Part shown: piece after piece, positions 1 to 7,614 of the stretch
How the letters are laid out: every line of letters starts with the position of its first letter
Numbering within the stretch: position 1 is the first letter of the stretch
Assembly: GCA_030374765.1 (NCBI GenBank)
Contig: JARGXX010000093.1
Location: 186,001-250,000, forward strand
DNA: 64,000 nucleotides
DNA from: Agarophyton chilense
Taxonomy: Eukaryota > Rhodophyta > Florideophyceae > Gracilariales > Gracilariaceae
Direction of reading: 5' to 3'
Notes under the pieces: model-generated
What the model saw: the letters and a program-made list of their open reading frames with translations, nothing else
The model's database searches: none
What the model was told of the DNA's origin: nothing
Position numbers and translations under genes: made by a program

Positions 1-1402
1 CTTGAAAACTTCTTGGCCACTCATACAGCGCCTGCCGTCGCCCAATCTCCGATATATTCTTATCCTGCCACATGGAGGAGAAAAAATCCACGATATGGGG
101 TGGAAACATCTGACGCTCGGGAAATCCGGTAGGTGTGTTCCAGGACTTCGAACGCTTTATGACGACGTCCGGAAACAAGCATGTCACTCGAGTCACAGAG
201 TTCCGAACATCTTGCGATATATGAATATCCGTCTCGTTGTTCCGCATGCATGACGCAAATTTCACTGTAGCGGCGTGCTTCGCATGAGCAAAGCACTGCG
301 GATCTGGCTCACACCCTAGAAACTGACGGTGCTTTTCTAGTTCCATGCATGCCATGGCCGTTGAAAATGTTTCGGCGAAGAGGTCCACCACTATGTCTCC
401 CGGCTGAGAAAACCTGCTGATGAGCTCCTTCAGCAAAGCGCCTGACTTCTGTTCCGCCCGCACTTTCTGATACGTAACTGCTCCTTTGGCATTCTTCCTT
501 CTCCATAGAAGTGTTTCACCATTCGACATGGGAGGCACTTTGTCAATCACGCTATGGTAACCCGGATATCGCGATGGTACATAGCTGAAGTTCTCATAGT
601 TCACCATGCCATGTTGTTCGGCGTAGGACAACCCGCTGCGAACTCCATGAATGGCGTACTCTGTTCCGGGAAACAGGGAGCACGAACTACGTCCGGGATT
701 ACGCATCGGATTGCCTTGCGAGCGAATGAAGTGCAGCTGGACCTTGTCCACGACAAACGACCTGCTCTTCTGTCCATTCTCATCCTTTGCACCAATTCGA
801 CCCAACACTTCTTTCCATTCGTTCACCTGCTCAATCGCGCAGAATATAACGATATGCCCTCCCGGACGCAGAAGTTTAGAGATGAGCTTCGCCGTTTTCA
901 CCATGTCTTGCCGGTTAAGAACGTCGTACCAGCTGTTTTTCCTGTTCTTCTTCGCACGTATATTATACGGCGGGTCCGTGAGAACCAACTGCACTTTCCC
1001 TATCGGAGAGACCCCATTGCTGCGCAATGTCTCGTCAATCTCCACCAGGTTCTCGAAAGTACAATTGAACATTCGACAGTGCTTATCCATCTCCGACTCG
1101 CACTTTTGGAGAGACATTATATCATCCAGAGAGGTAATGTCGTGAGGCGGCAGAATATCCACCGACTCAGATTCGACCGACCTTGGTCCAGCTGTGGAAG
1201 AATGCTGACCAACACCCATGTTCTCTTCCTCATTCCCGGTCCCACCCTCCACTCCCTCTCCACCCTCCACCGCCGGAGCCTCCGAATCTTTCTCAGGGGG
1301 TACAACTTCTATCTCGTCTTCTTCCATAACCATTGTAGGTTCCGCCTTTGTCGCAGCCACCACTTCCACCTCCACACTCCCTCGCAGCTTTAGTGGCGAT
1401 AT
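1..1402 (-). CDS. DNA N6-adenine-type methyltransferase (partial at window edge)
   Basis: The minus frame is open from 1402 to base 1 with no stop, so the 3' end lies outside the window. The first in-frame Met codon is near 1345, after a low-complexity Glu/Gly-rich stretch. Around 976-965 the frame reads LTDPPYNIR, the catalytic motif IV of amino-methyltransferases; DPPY is typical of adenine-N6 enzymes. LLRPGGHIVIF follows, as usual for this fold. A SAM-binding-type motif appears much later (GDIVVDLFAETFSTAMAC, about 394-341), followed by FLGCEPDPQCF. Motif IV before motif I is the beta-class order. The SAM loop is unusual because the family has FAGxG and this has FAETF. The frame directly follows the 1403-2506 reading frame in the same register. 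Family assignment is fairly sure; activity and the natural start are not. Confidence 0.75.
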   Translation of the reverse strand, partial: MSPLKLRGSVEVEVVAATKAEPTMVMEEDEIEVVPPEKDSEAPAVEGGEGVEGGTGNEEENMGVGQHSSTAGPRSVESESVDILPPHDITSLDDIMSLQKCESEMDKHCRMFNCTFENLVEIDETLRSNGVSPIGKVQLVLTDPPYNIRAKKNRKNSWYDVLNRQDMVKTAKLISKLLRPGGHIVIFCAIEQVNEWKEVLGRIGAKDENGQKSRSFVVDKVQLHFIRSQGNPMRNPGRSSCSLFPGTEYAIHGVRSGLSYAEQHGMVNYENFSYVPSRYPGYHSVIDKVPPMSNGETLLWRRKNAKGAVTYQKVRAEQKSGALLKELISRFSQPGDIVVDLFAETFSTAMACMELEKHRQFLGCEPDPQCFAHAKHAATVKFASCMRNNETDIHISQDVRNSVTRVTCLFPDVVIKRSKSWNTPTGFPERQMFPPHIVDFFSSMWQDKNISEIGRRQALYEWPRSFQ

Positions 1403-2506
1403 TTATTCCGAGATGGTAGAGATAAGAGAGTTCGAGAAGCAGTCGAATCTCTCCGCAAACACTCTAGGCAAAGTGTATGTAAACGGTTTTAGATCGTCCC
1501 ATCTTTCCGGAGCTGATATAGAGTAAAGCTGCTCATTCACCACCACTTTGTGCAGGTCAGCGAGAATCTCTTTGGCCAACATACGAAGTGGAGTGTCAAC
1601 GTACTCCGGGAGGTTCCACGCCCATGGGACGACATCCTCCTCCAATAAAGCACAGTTTCTACCAGGAAGGAGTCGTTGGGCCATGTCCTTGTGAGAGAAC
1701 CCATCCCTTCTGTTTCCGATTGCCTGGAACTGCATATCAGAATATCGTAGATGGATAAAGGGCAAAACCATGACTTCCACGCCAGGGAATCCCAAATATT
1801 GGGCGAAGCTGTCCCACGCGTTATTGATGAGCTGCACACCAAAGCCCACACGCTGAGCTACTGGTTTGTCATAAATCGCCACCTTCGAAAATGGCGTATC
1901 GTAGGTTCTGTCCCGCTTTCTTCGCTTACGGGAGACTCTTCTCTTCTCCATAGAGACCGACTGAATACAAATGAGGAACAGCAACCTCTGGAACATTGTC
2001 GGGAAGTCGGTCGCGAATGGAGCCCGGCTTTTGCTCGCCTTCTTTCGGGTTGTATCCAGACCTTTGAAGAACTCTGTCAAAGTGACATTCTTCGGGATGC
2101 CCTTGAACTCCACCGCCTCGTACACGTTCCAAAAGTCCCTCACGCGCCTATCTGGGTCCCCATCCCTTATATCCAGCAACCTCGCCGAGAAATAATTCTG
2201 ACAGTTCGAGCCCCTCATTCCTACAACTCGGAGCTCATCTTCTGTGTAATTAGTGTGGTCCGGACCTAGGAGAGTATAAAAAAACTTCGCGGTCTCCGGT
2301 AGGATGTGGCGATTGGCAATTGCGAAATCGATGAATGCAGTGTGCCCCACGTTTCGCGGCTCATCTTCCTCCCGCCTCGTTGATGCGTAACGATCACGCA
2401 AATCCAGACACGCCCTGATAACTTCATTCCCCGTACCAAACAGTTTACCCATTTCGAAGGTGTCTGCCGCAGGCGATGAAGAAGTTCTCGTGGGCTCCGG
2501 AGCCAT
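1403..2506 (-). CDS. Hypothetical protein upstream of and in register with the methyltransferase
   Basis: A 367-residue frame begins MAPEPTRTSSSPAADTFEMG and ends LISTISE before a TAA. I recognise no known domain. It is mostly globular in composition, with a basic patch (MEKRRVSRKRRKRDRT) around residues 184-200. The methyltransferase frame follows at once in the same register, starting with an acidic linker-like stretch, so the two may be one gene or a tandem pair. It is transcribed away from the palindromic array and diverges from the ParB-like gene. The start is chosen as the first ATG of the frame, just downstream of the G-rich leader. Confidence 0.6.
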   Translation of the reverse strand: MAPEPTRTSSSPAADTFEMGKLFGTGNEVIRACLDLRDRYASTRREEDEPRNVGHTAFIDFAIANRHILPETAKFFYTLLGPDHTNYTEDELRVVGMRGSNCQNYFSARLLDIRDGDPDRRVRDFWNVYEAVEFKGIPKNVTLTEFFKGLDTTRKKASKSRAPFATDFPTMFQRLLFLICIQSVSMEKRRVSRKRRKRDRTYDTPFSKVAIYDKPVAQRVGFGVQLINNAWDSFAQYLGFPGVEVMVLPFIHLRYSDMQFQAIGNRRDGFSHKDMAQRLLPGRNCALLEEDVVPWAWNLPEYVDTPLRMLAKEILADLHKVVVNEQLYSISAPERWDDLKPFTYTLPRVFAERFDCFSNSLISTISE

Positions 2507-2570
2507 TTATGTACATGTTCAAACAACCTCACGGGCGGTCGTCACGAGAGCCTGAGTGAAAGAGAGCAGC

Positions 2571-2593
2571 GGGTGCGGGTGGGTGCGGGTGGG
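2571..2593 (+). promoter_or_regulatory. Potential G-quadruplex motif
   Basis: The plus strand shows GGGTGCGGGTGGGTGCGGGT followed by GGG. That is five GGG runs separated by loops of one to three bases, which meets the usual quadruplex rule. It lies 65 bases upstream of the minus-strand start at 2506 and about 90 bases before the first palindrome. Confidence 0.55.
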
Positions 2594-2679
2594 TACGGAA
2601 AGATTGTGAGTACGGTTGAGGAGCGCGCACGGAAGAACGGTTCTTGCGGAACGACTTCGCAGCTATCCTGGTTGCATTC

Positions 2680-3615
2680 TGTCGGCCGTCAGAGGTGCGC
2701 TCCGACTTCATCGGGGGTCCCGATGAAGTCCCCGCGCACCTCTGTCGGCCGACATAATACATATAATTTTGTGAGTTTTAGGACGCCCAGGTGCACATGG
2801 TGCATTCTGTCGGCCGACAGAGGTGCGCGGGGACTTCATCGGGACCCCCGATGAAGTCGGAGCGCACCTCTGTCGGCCGACAGTCGACCAACATCTCAGA
2901 AACGCATCATGCGTGATGTTATGGCATCTTTGTCGGCCGACAGGGGTTCCCTGCGACTTCATCGGACCACCGATGAAGTCGCAGCACACCCCTGGCGGCC
3001 CACAAAAGGCCTGAATGGTGTCCCTACAACATGTTGGTGAATTGTCGGCCGACAGGGGTGTGCTGCGACTTCATCGGTGGACTGATGAAGTCGCAGGGAA
3101 CCCCTGTCGGCCGACAAGGATGCTTTAACATCACGCATGATGCGTTTCTGAGATCTTGGTCGACCGTCGGCCGACAGAGGTGCGTTCCGACTTCATCGTG
3201 GGTCCCGATGAAGTCCCCGCGCACCTCTGTCGGCCGACATAATACATATGATTTTGTAATTTTTGGAACGCTCAGGTGTACATGGTGCACTCTGTCGGCC
3301 GACAGGGGTGTGCTGCGACTTCATCGGTGGGCCGATGAAGTCGCAGGGAACCCCTGTCGGACGAAAAATACGCCATAACATCACGCATGATGCGTTTCTG
3401 AGATGTTGGTCGACTCTCGGCCGACAGAGGTGCGCTCCGACTTCATCGGGGGTCCCGATGTAGTCCCCGCGCACCTCTGTCGGCCGACAGAGTGCCGTGT
3501 ACACCTGAGCGTTCCAAAAATTACAAAATTATATGTATTATGTCGGCCGACAGAGGTGCGCGGGGACTTCATCGGGACCCTTGAGGAAGTCGGAGCGCAC
3601 CTCTGTCGGCCGTCA
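2680..3615. repeat. Array of eight 75-bp palindromes
   Basis: Eight palindromic modules of 74-75 bp lie at 2680-2754, 2808-2882, 2931-3004, 3043-3116, 3165-3239, 3293-3366, 3415-3489 and 3541-3615, spaced 112-128 bp apart. Each is capped on both ends by the self-complementary TGTCGGCCGACA or a near copy. Each has an inner hairpin built on GACTTCATCGG / CCGATGAAGTC. Two classes exist. Type A carries GAGGTGCGC (modules 1, 2, 5, 7, 8). Type B carries GGGGTTCCCTGC (modules 3, 4, 6). The spacers are of two related kinds and occur in both orientations, for example around TCACGCATGATGCGT. Modules 3 and 4 are reverse complements of each other around a unique centre at 3005-3042. The array fills the gap between two divergent genes. 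Confidence 0.95.
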
Positions 3616-3688
3616 GGATATTTTCTTGTATCGCATACCAAGCCAATAGGCGTGTTTGCGATGGAAAGAGACAAGGATTTTCTTGAGT

Positions 3689-3740
3689 TTGAAACTAAGC
3701 GGACATAGCTCAGGTTGAAACTAAGCGGACGTAGTTCAGG
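3689..3740 (+). repeat. 26-bp tandem duplication
   Basis: Two adjacent 26-bp copies begin TTGAAACTAAGCGGAC and differ at two bases (3689-3714 and 3715-3740). They lie between the palindromic array and the plus-strand start at 3886, so they could be protein-binding iterons or promoter elements. That role is a guess. Confidence 0.8.
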
Positions 3741-3818
3741 CTGATTGCAACGAACTGCTCTCGGGAGTGTTCCGGATAGTCGCCACCAAAGGAGCTCGAT
3801 CTAATACGTCTTTGTCTG

Positions 3819-3830
3819 TATATCATAAAA
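3819..3830 (+). promoter_or_regulatory. TATA-like element before the ParB-like gene
   Basis: TATATCATAAAA lies about 55-67 bases upstream of the ATG at 3886, a plausible distance for a core promoter with a short leader. It is supported only by sequence and position. Confidence 0.35.
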
Positions 3831-3885
3831 GGCTCAAAGCGCTCTGCGACCATTTGCAACCTCGACCGACTACGATCCGATTCAA

Positions 3886-5088
3886 ATGATGACTCGAAAC
3901 AAAGCGAAAGCGAGGGGTACTCCGCGGGGTACTCCACGCGCCACTCCGCGAAAAGCTACATCGGGAAACAATCTGGCTGGTGGGGATAGGGTGGCGTTGT
4001 TTCTGGCGGATGGGACAGGGAAGAAGAAGGGTACTATGGTTGGCATTGCGGAGTTGAGAGGTGTTGGGGGCAGTGGAGCGGCCGGGAAGGCGCTTTGCAG
4101 AGCGATGCATGGCCATTCGTTGCGAGAGTCTGCGAAGCCGGGAGAGGACTTGGTGGCCATCTGGAGGACTGAAATTAAGGAGCGGATCAACTCCAAGTAT
4201 CTGTACTCCTTCAAGGGAGCAGAGGAGCCGCCGGAGTTGCTGAAGGATATGGTGTCGGCAGGTATATACGCATGGGATACCTCGATGATGACACGTGTCT
4301 CCTCTGTGCTAACTCCATGGCCTCCTCGGCCCGAGACTCCCAAAAGCGCGACCCCCTCGAAGGAGTCTGCTACGCCGTTGAGGGGGAAGAGGGCACAGCC
4401 AACAACAGTGCCGCCGGCCATGAAGCAACCCGTCAAGCCGAAAAAGAGGGTGACGATAGTGGATGATTCTGATGAAGATGTTGTGGAGGTGGGGTCAGCG
4501 GTGAATGTACGCGGGGATTCGCACATCGGTCCCGAGTTGGAGTTGTTCGATGACGGCGATGCCGTTCCTTCGCAGGAAGTGGATAGGACTCTCGTGGAAA
4601 AGAAGATCTCTGTTTCAGACTATGACCAGTGCCGCTTGATTGTGGACATAGATGACATACAAATCCCCGAGAAGACTGTCAGAAGTTTGAATGCGGAACA
4701 CAAGGCGGCGACGATGGAAAAGTGCAAAACGTTTGGCTGGTTTGCGTCAGCAGGGTCGATTGCTGTTGCCATCGTCGGGGGAATGGAATTAAATTTCAGT
4801 GAAATTGTTCACAATGGGAGGGTAGTGGTGCCTGTCATTCTCATTGACGGTCATCACCGCCTCTTGGTTCTGCGAGATCTGAAGAATGATCTCTCTGAAG
4901 GGAGAAAGTGGTTGGAAATTGTGCGGTCTCTTGATGTCGTTCTTTGGAGACGCAAGGACCGGAAGCATTTATCGCTGAACGAAGTGCTCGGTCTTGGTAA
5001 TGTACTCAATGAAGAGTTCAAATGTGTTGAAGATGAGTTTCGCCGACAAGGTTCATTCGACAGTGTCCTTCATTTGCAACTTGATTGA
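3886..5088 (+). CDS. ParB/sulfiredoxin-like domain protein
   Basis: This 400-residue frame starts MMTRNKAKARGTPRGTPRAT. The first 25 residues are basic, and residues about 150-190 form a Pro/Lys/Asp linker. The region from about 230 to 330 looks like a ParB-like fold. It reads IDDIQIPEKTVRSLN, then a helical stretch, then VPVILIDGHHRLLVLRDL, which matches the DGHHR-type signature of ParB/sulfiredoxin-like nuclease domains. Such domains are often linked to methyltransferases and DNA partitioning in phages and plasmids. It diverges from the methyltransferase arm across the palindromic array. Coding continues into overlapping frames downstream (4994-5305, 5348-6988, 6934-7533), so the native protein is probably longer than this frame. 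ParB-like is a motif-level call. Confidence 0.6.
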   Translation: MMTRNKAKARGTPRGTPRATPRKATSGNNLAGGDRVALFLADGTGKKKGTMVGIAELRGVGGSGAAGKALCRAMHGHSLRESAKPGEDLVAIWRTEIKERINSKYLYSFKGAEEPPELLKDMVSAGIYAWDTSMMTRVSSVLTPWPPRPETPKSATPSKESATPLRGKRAQPTTVPPAMKQPVKPKKRVTIVDDSDEDVVEVGSAVNVRGDSHIGPELELFDDGDAVPSQEVDRTLVEKKISVSDYDQCRLIVDIDDIQIPEKTVRSLNAEHKAATMEKCKTFGWFASAGSIAVAIVGGMELNFSEIVHNGRVVVPVILIDGHHRLLVLRDLKNDLSEGRKWLEIVRSLDVVLWRRKDRKHLSLNEVLGLGNVLNEEFKCVEDEFRRQGSFDSVLHLQLD

Positions 5089-5305
5089 CGATAAGAGAAC
5101 CAAGTTGGCTGACCTTACTCCAACACGGATAGCTGGGGCGCTGAAGACGAGCGAAGCTATAGGAATCTACAGCTTGCGCCACTTGAATCGCTATGCGACT
5201 CTTGGGTTGAAATTCGTCAGGAGCGAAGGTCTCCTGGAGTTCTTTGAGAACGTATACAAGGAGGGTCCAGTGCTAACGCTTGCGCATGTGTCGAGTGACT
5301 TGTAG
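4994..5305 (+). CDS. Continuation segment with helical domain
   Basis: This frame overlaps the end of the ParB-like frame. It has a protein-like helical stretch (ADLTPTRIAGALKTSEAIGI) and then LNRYATLGLKFV and LTLAHVSSDL. It has no good start context of its own. It sits where a ParB-type helix-turn-helix region would follow the nuclease-fold domain, so I read it as part of the same coding unit. Whether it is joined by splicing, by frame change or not at all cannot be decided here. Confidence 0.4.
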   Translation: MVMYSMKSSNVLKMSFADKVHSTVSFICNLIDDKRTKLADLTPTRIAGALKTSEAIGIYSLRHLNRYATLGLKFVRSEGLLEFFENVYKEGPVLTLAHVSSDL

Positions 5306-5347
5306 TTAGGACTCGAAGACGAAATATTCCGTTTCGCAATCCGTTGT

Positions 5348-6988
5348 TTGCAGCTACATGTGAGGGGGAGGATGGGTTCTACGAGGAATATGGGACGTTT
5401 CAAGGAGACGCGAACGCAGTTCTTCCAATGCGCCATAGGAATGTTCCAAATATGCGAATGGGCGGGAAAGGAGAAGGGTCTGACGGCGGGGAAGGTTCTA
5501 GACAGCACAATTGTGATGGGAAAGAACGAGGTGTCTTTAAGGGAGTACCTTTTCATGCAAACGGCGAAGATGGAGCTCAGTGGTCCGAAGCGGTTGTGGC
5601 CAGGGTTGGTGTCGAAGAGGATGAAAATCGCACAAAGGCGGATTGAAGGCGGTCTGAAAGTGAGTCTGGCGTCCCCAAGTGCGGAGAAGGATGTGGTGGA
5701 GGTGCCACCTTCTGTGAATGTTCCTTCGTCTAGTGATGGGGAGTCTGTACCCCACCAGGAAACCGTGGTTCCCAGACGCATCACACGAACTAGAAAAGGT
5801 ACTGAGCGCGGGTTGGATGCTGCGGGTGAGAGGCTGATGGAACCTAGACAGAGAAAGGGGAAGAGAAAGGCTGTGGTCATTAGTGATGATGAACGCGAGT
5901 ATGAACAGCCTTTAAAGCGGAAGAGGAAGAGGAGAAAGACGGTGGGCACATCCGCGGCTCAAATACCGGCTGACGTGGTGGATGTGTTCAATAAGATGAG
6001 CAGGAAAGAGCTGAAGCGCTTCTTGAAGGAACATGTACTCAATGCTTTCTCATCGAGTGAGGATGAACTGGATGATGACGGGGGGCAGGGTGCATTTGTA
6101 TGGGACGAAGAGGAGGAAGGTGTGCAAATGCGTGGCTTCGAAGAAAATAATCCGGAGGGTGTTCTGAAGGGGCTGAAGAGGGCGGGACCGTATGCGGGGG
6201 GGTCGGGTATGTCGTGGGTGTACTTGGTGAATGCACTTCCGAGCGAGTGGCCGGCGGGTGAAAATGGAGTGAAGCATCAGCACCTCTGGATGCAGATGAT
6301 TTACCTACGGAACAAGCACAGGGCGGAGTGCTTGAGGGTAGAAGACTTGAAAAGTGTGCCTCATGCGGTTTATTGGCGTGCTGCTCATAACAGGCACAAG
6401 GAACTGGGTTCCACGAAAGAACCGGTTCTTGGGGTGATTCTACCGACGAAGGACCACCCTGTGAATGAAGAGCAGGCGATATGGATGGCAGCAATGGAGA
6501 GTGATGACTTGGCCCGCGAGTACTTCGCGACTAAGAGAGGTGAGCTGATGGACGAGGGGATGGCGGATGAGGCGAAGAAGAGGGGGGTAAACTTCGATGG
6601 GGATGTGACTGGGACTTTGCTAGAGTTCTTCCAGACGGATTTCTTGAACCAGCCGGACTTGACGATTGAAGGGAATAGAAAGAAATGGGACCCTATAATC
6701 AACGCTGGTGAGGAGAGAGACGCTGGAGATAGAATGAAGGGAGTTGGCCGGTACATTACGACGAAGGCGGGGATTGTGGATTCTGTGGAGGGGGACGAGA
6801 ACAACGTTTTAATGGTGAGAAAAAGGGCATTGTTGGATGCGAGGTTTGGACAGATTGCGGCCGCTCTTCGGTTGTGCAACAACCGGTCGGGGAAGAAGAG
6901 GATGTATGCCCCTGAAACAGGAGGGCGAGTGCTGTGTACGGCGGAGGGCTGCCAAGGCAGGTGTTACATACCGACTTTCGAGGACTGA
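5348..6988 (+). CDS. Long lysine-rich/acidic protein of the same locus
   Basis: A 546-residue frame follows in the same register as the 4994-5305 segment. Residues about 1-110 are globular (FFQCAIGMFQICEWAG, KRLWPGLVSKRM). Residues 120-235 are charged linker with nuclear-localisation-like KRKRKRRK. A second globular part follows (GSGMSWVYLVNALPSEWPAG, HQHLWMQMIYLRNKHRAECL). The C-terminus carries two CxC-like cysteine pairs near GGRVLCTAEGCQGRC. I recognise no family. The last bases overlap the next frame. Composition and codon use match the neighbouring frames, so it appears to be one large protein of a mobile or virus-like locus. Confidence 0.55.
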   Translation: MQLHVRGRMGSTRNMGRFKETRTQFFQCAIGMFQICEWAGKEKGLTAGKVLDSTIVMGKNEVSLREYLFMQTAKMELSGPKRLWPGLVSKRMKIAQRRIEGGLKVSLASPSAEKDVVEVPPSVNVPSSSDGESVPHQETVVPRRITRTRKGTERGLDAAGERLMEPRQRKGKRKAVVISDDEREYEQPLKRKRKRRKTVGTSAAQIPADVVDVFNKMSRKELKRFLKEHVLNAFSSSEDELDDDGGQGAFVWDEEEEGVQMRGFEENNPEGVLKGLKRAGPYAGGSGMSWVYLVNALPSEWPAGENGVKHQHLWMQMIYLRNKHRAECLRVEDLKSVPHAVYWRAAHNRHKELGSTKEPVLGVILPTKDHPVNEEQAIWMAAMESDDLAREYFATKRGELMDEGMADEAKKRGVNFDGDVTGTLLEFFQTDFLNQPDLTIEGNRKKWDPIINAGEERDAGDRMKGVGRYITTKAGIVDSVEGDENNVLMVRKRALLDARFGQIAAALRLCNNRSGKKRMYAPETGGRVLCTAEGCQGRCYIPTFED

Positions 6989-7533
6989 CCGATGCCGAGA
7001 AGAACCTCGGAGAGGTTCCAGGGTTCTTCATGATGGCGTCGGGAGCGAGTTCGTTTATGCTTTGGGTTTGTGAGAGGTCACATAACATGTACGTGCTCGA
7101 CGACAGGAGCTTGAAGCGGCTGTCTCGGACGATGGTAGTGAGGAAGTTCAGGATTTCGCCGTACTCCATTTTTATTGGAAGAGGAGATTTGTTTCATGCT
7201 GGAGCTGGATACGAGGATGCATTGGTTAAGGAAGTTTGCATGAGGTATCACATGTACTTGGTACCGGATGGGTACAAGTTACCGGACGCAGTGCATAGGA
7301 AACCAGCATTTCGGCCTAAGTTCGAAGAGGATGATTCCAACAAGGGTGATGATGAAGACGTCCAGGTAGATGAGGATGAGGAGTTGGATGAAGATTATAA
7401 AATGGAAGTTGTTGAAAGTGGGGAAGAGGAGTATGAAGAAGAGAATGATGAACCCGGGATGGGTCTCAACTCGGCTAACACAGATGGAGACTATGAAGAC
7501 GGCGGTATGATAATGGATGACGACGACGACTAG
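6934..7533 (+). CDS. C-terminal segment with GDLFHAG motif and acidic tail
   Basis: A 199-residue frame overlaps the previous one. It contains SPYSIFIGRGDLFHAGAGY and RYHMYLVPDGYKLPDAVHR, which vaguely recall the GDxxHxG turn of double-stranded beta-helix (cupin or 2-oxoglutarate oxygenase) proteins; that link is weak. The last 75 residues are almost all Asp and Glu and end in DDDDD, followed by TAG. AATAAA follows 24 bases later, so this is the natural 3' end of the plus-strand unit. Confidence 0.5.
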   Translation: MYGGGLPRQVLHTDFRGLTDAEKNLGEVPGFFMMASGASSFMLWVCERSHNMYVLDDRSLKRLSRTMVVRKFRISPYSIFIGRGDLFHAGAGYEDALVKEVCMRYHMYLVPDGYKLPDAVHRKPAFRPKFEEDDSNKGDDEDVQVDEDEELDEDYKMEVVESGEEEYEEENDEPGMGLNSANTDGDYEDGGMIMDDDDD

Positions 7534-7556
7534 ATAGTATCTGTTACCTATTGAAC

Positions 7557-7562
7557 AATAAA
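7557..7562 (+). terminator. Poly(A) signal AATAAA
   Basis: A canonical AATAAA lies 24 bases after the stop at 7533. Only about 80 bases separate this gene end from the convergent stop at 7615, so the two transcripts probably overlap or share the terminator region. Confidence 0.6.
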
Positions 7563-7614
7563 GAGTACAATTTGAGGTAATATGTGGAGTAGTCCCCTTT
7601 TCTTGTAATAGTGA

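Noticed and set aside
554-1393. 279-codon plus-strand frame
   Set aside because: It lies opposite the methyltransferase, whose DPPY and downstream motifs are clear. The plus frame has His/Arg/Leu-rich composition without motifs.
2680-3615. CRISPR-like array
   Set aside because: The repeats are 75-bp palindromes in mixed orientation with related spacers. The genome is eukaryotic and no cas genes are present.
2529-3674. Several overlapping 60-115-codon frames on both strands
   Set aside because: They are translations of the palindromic modules (CRPTEVRGDFIGT-type words on both strands), not genes.
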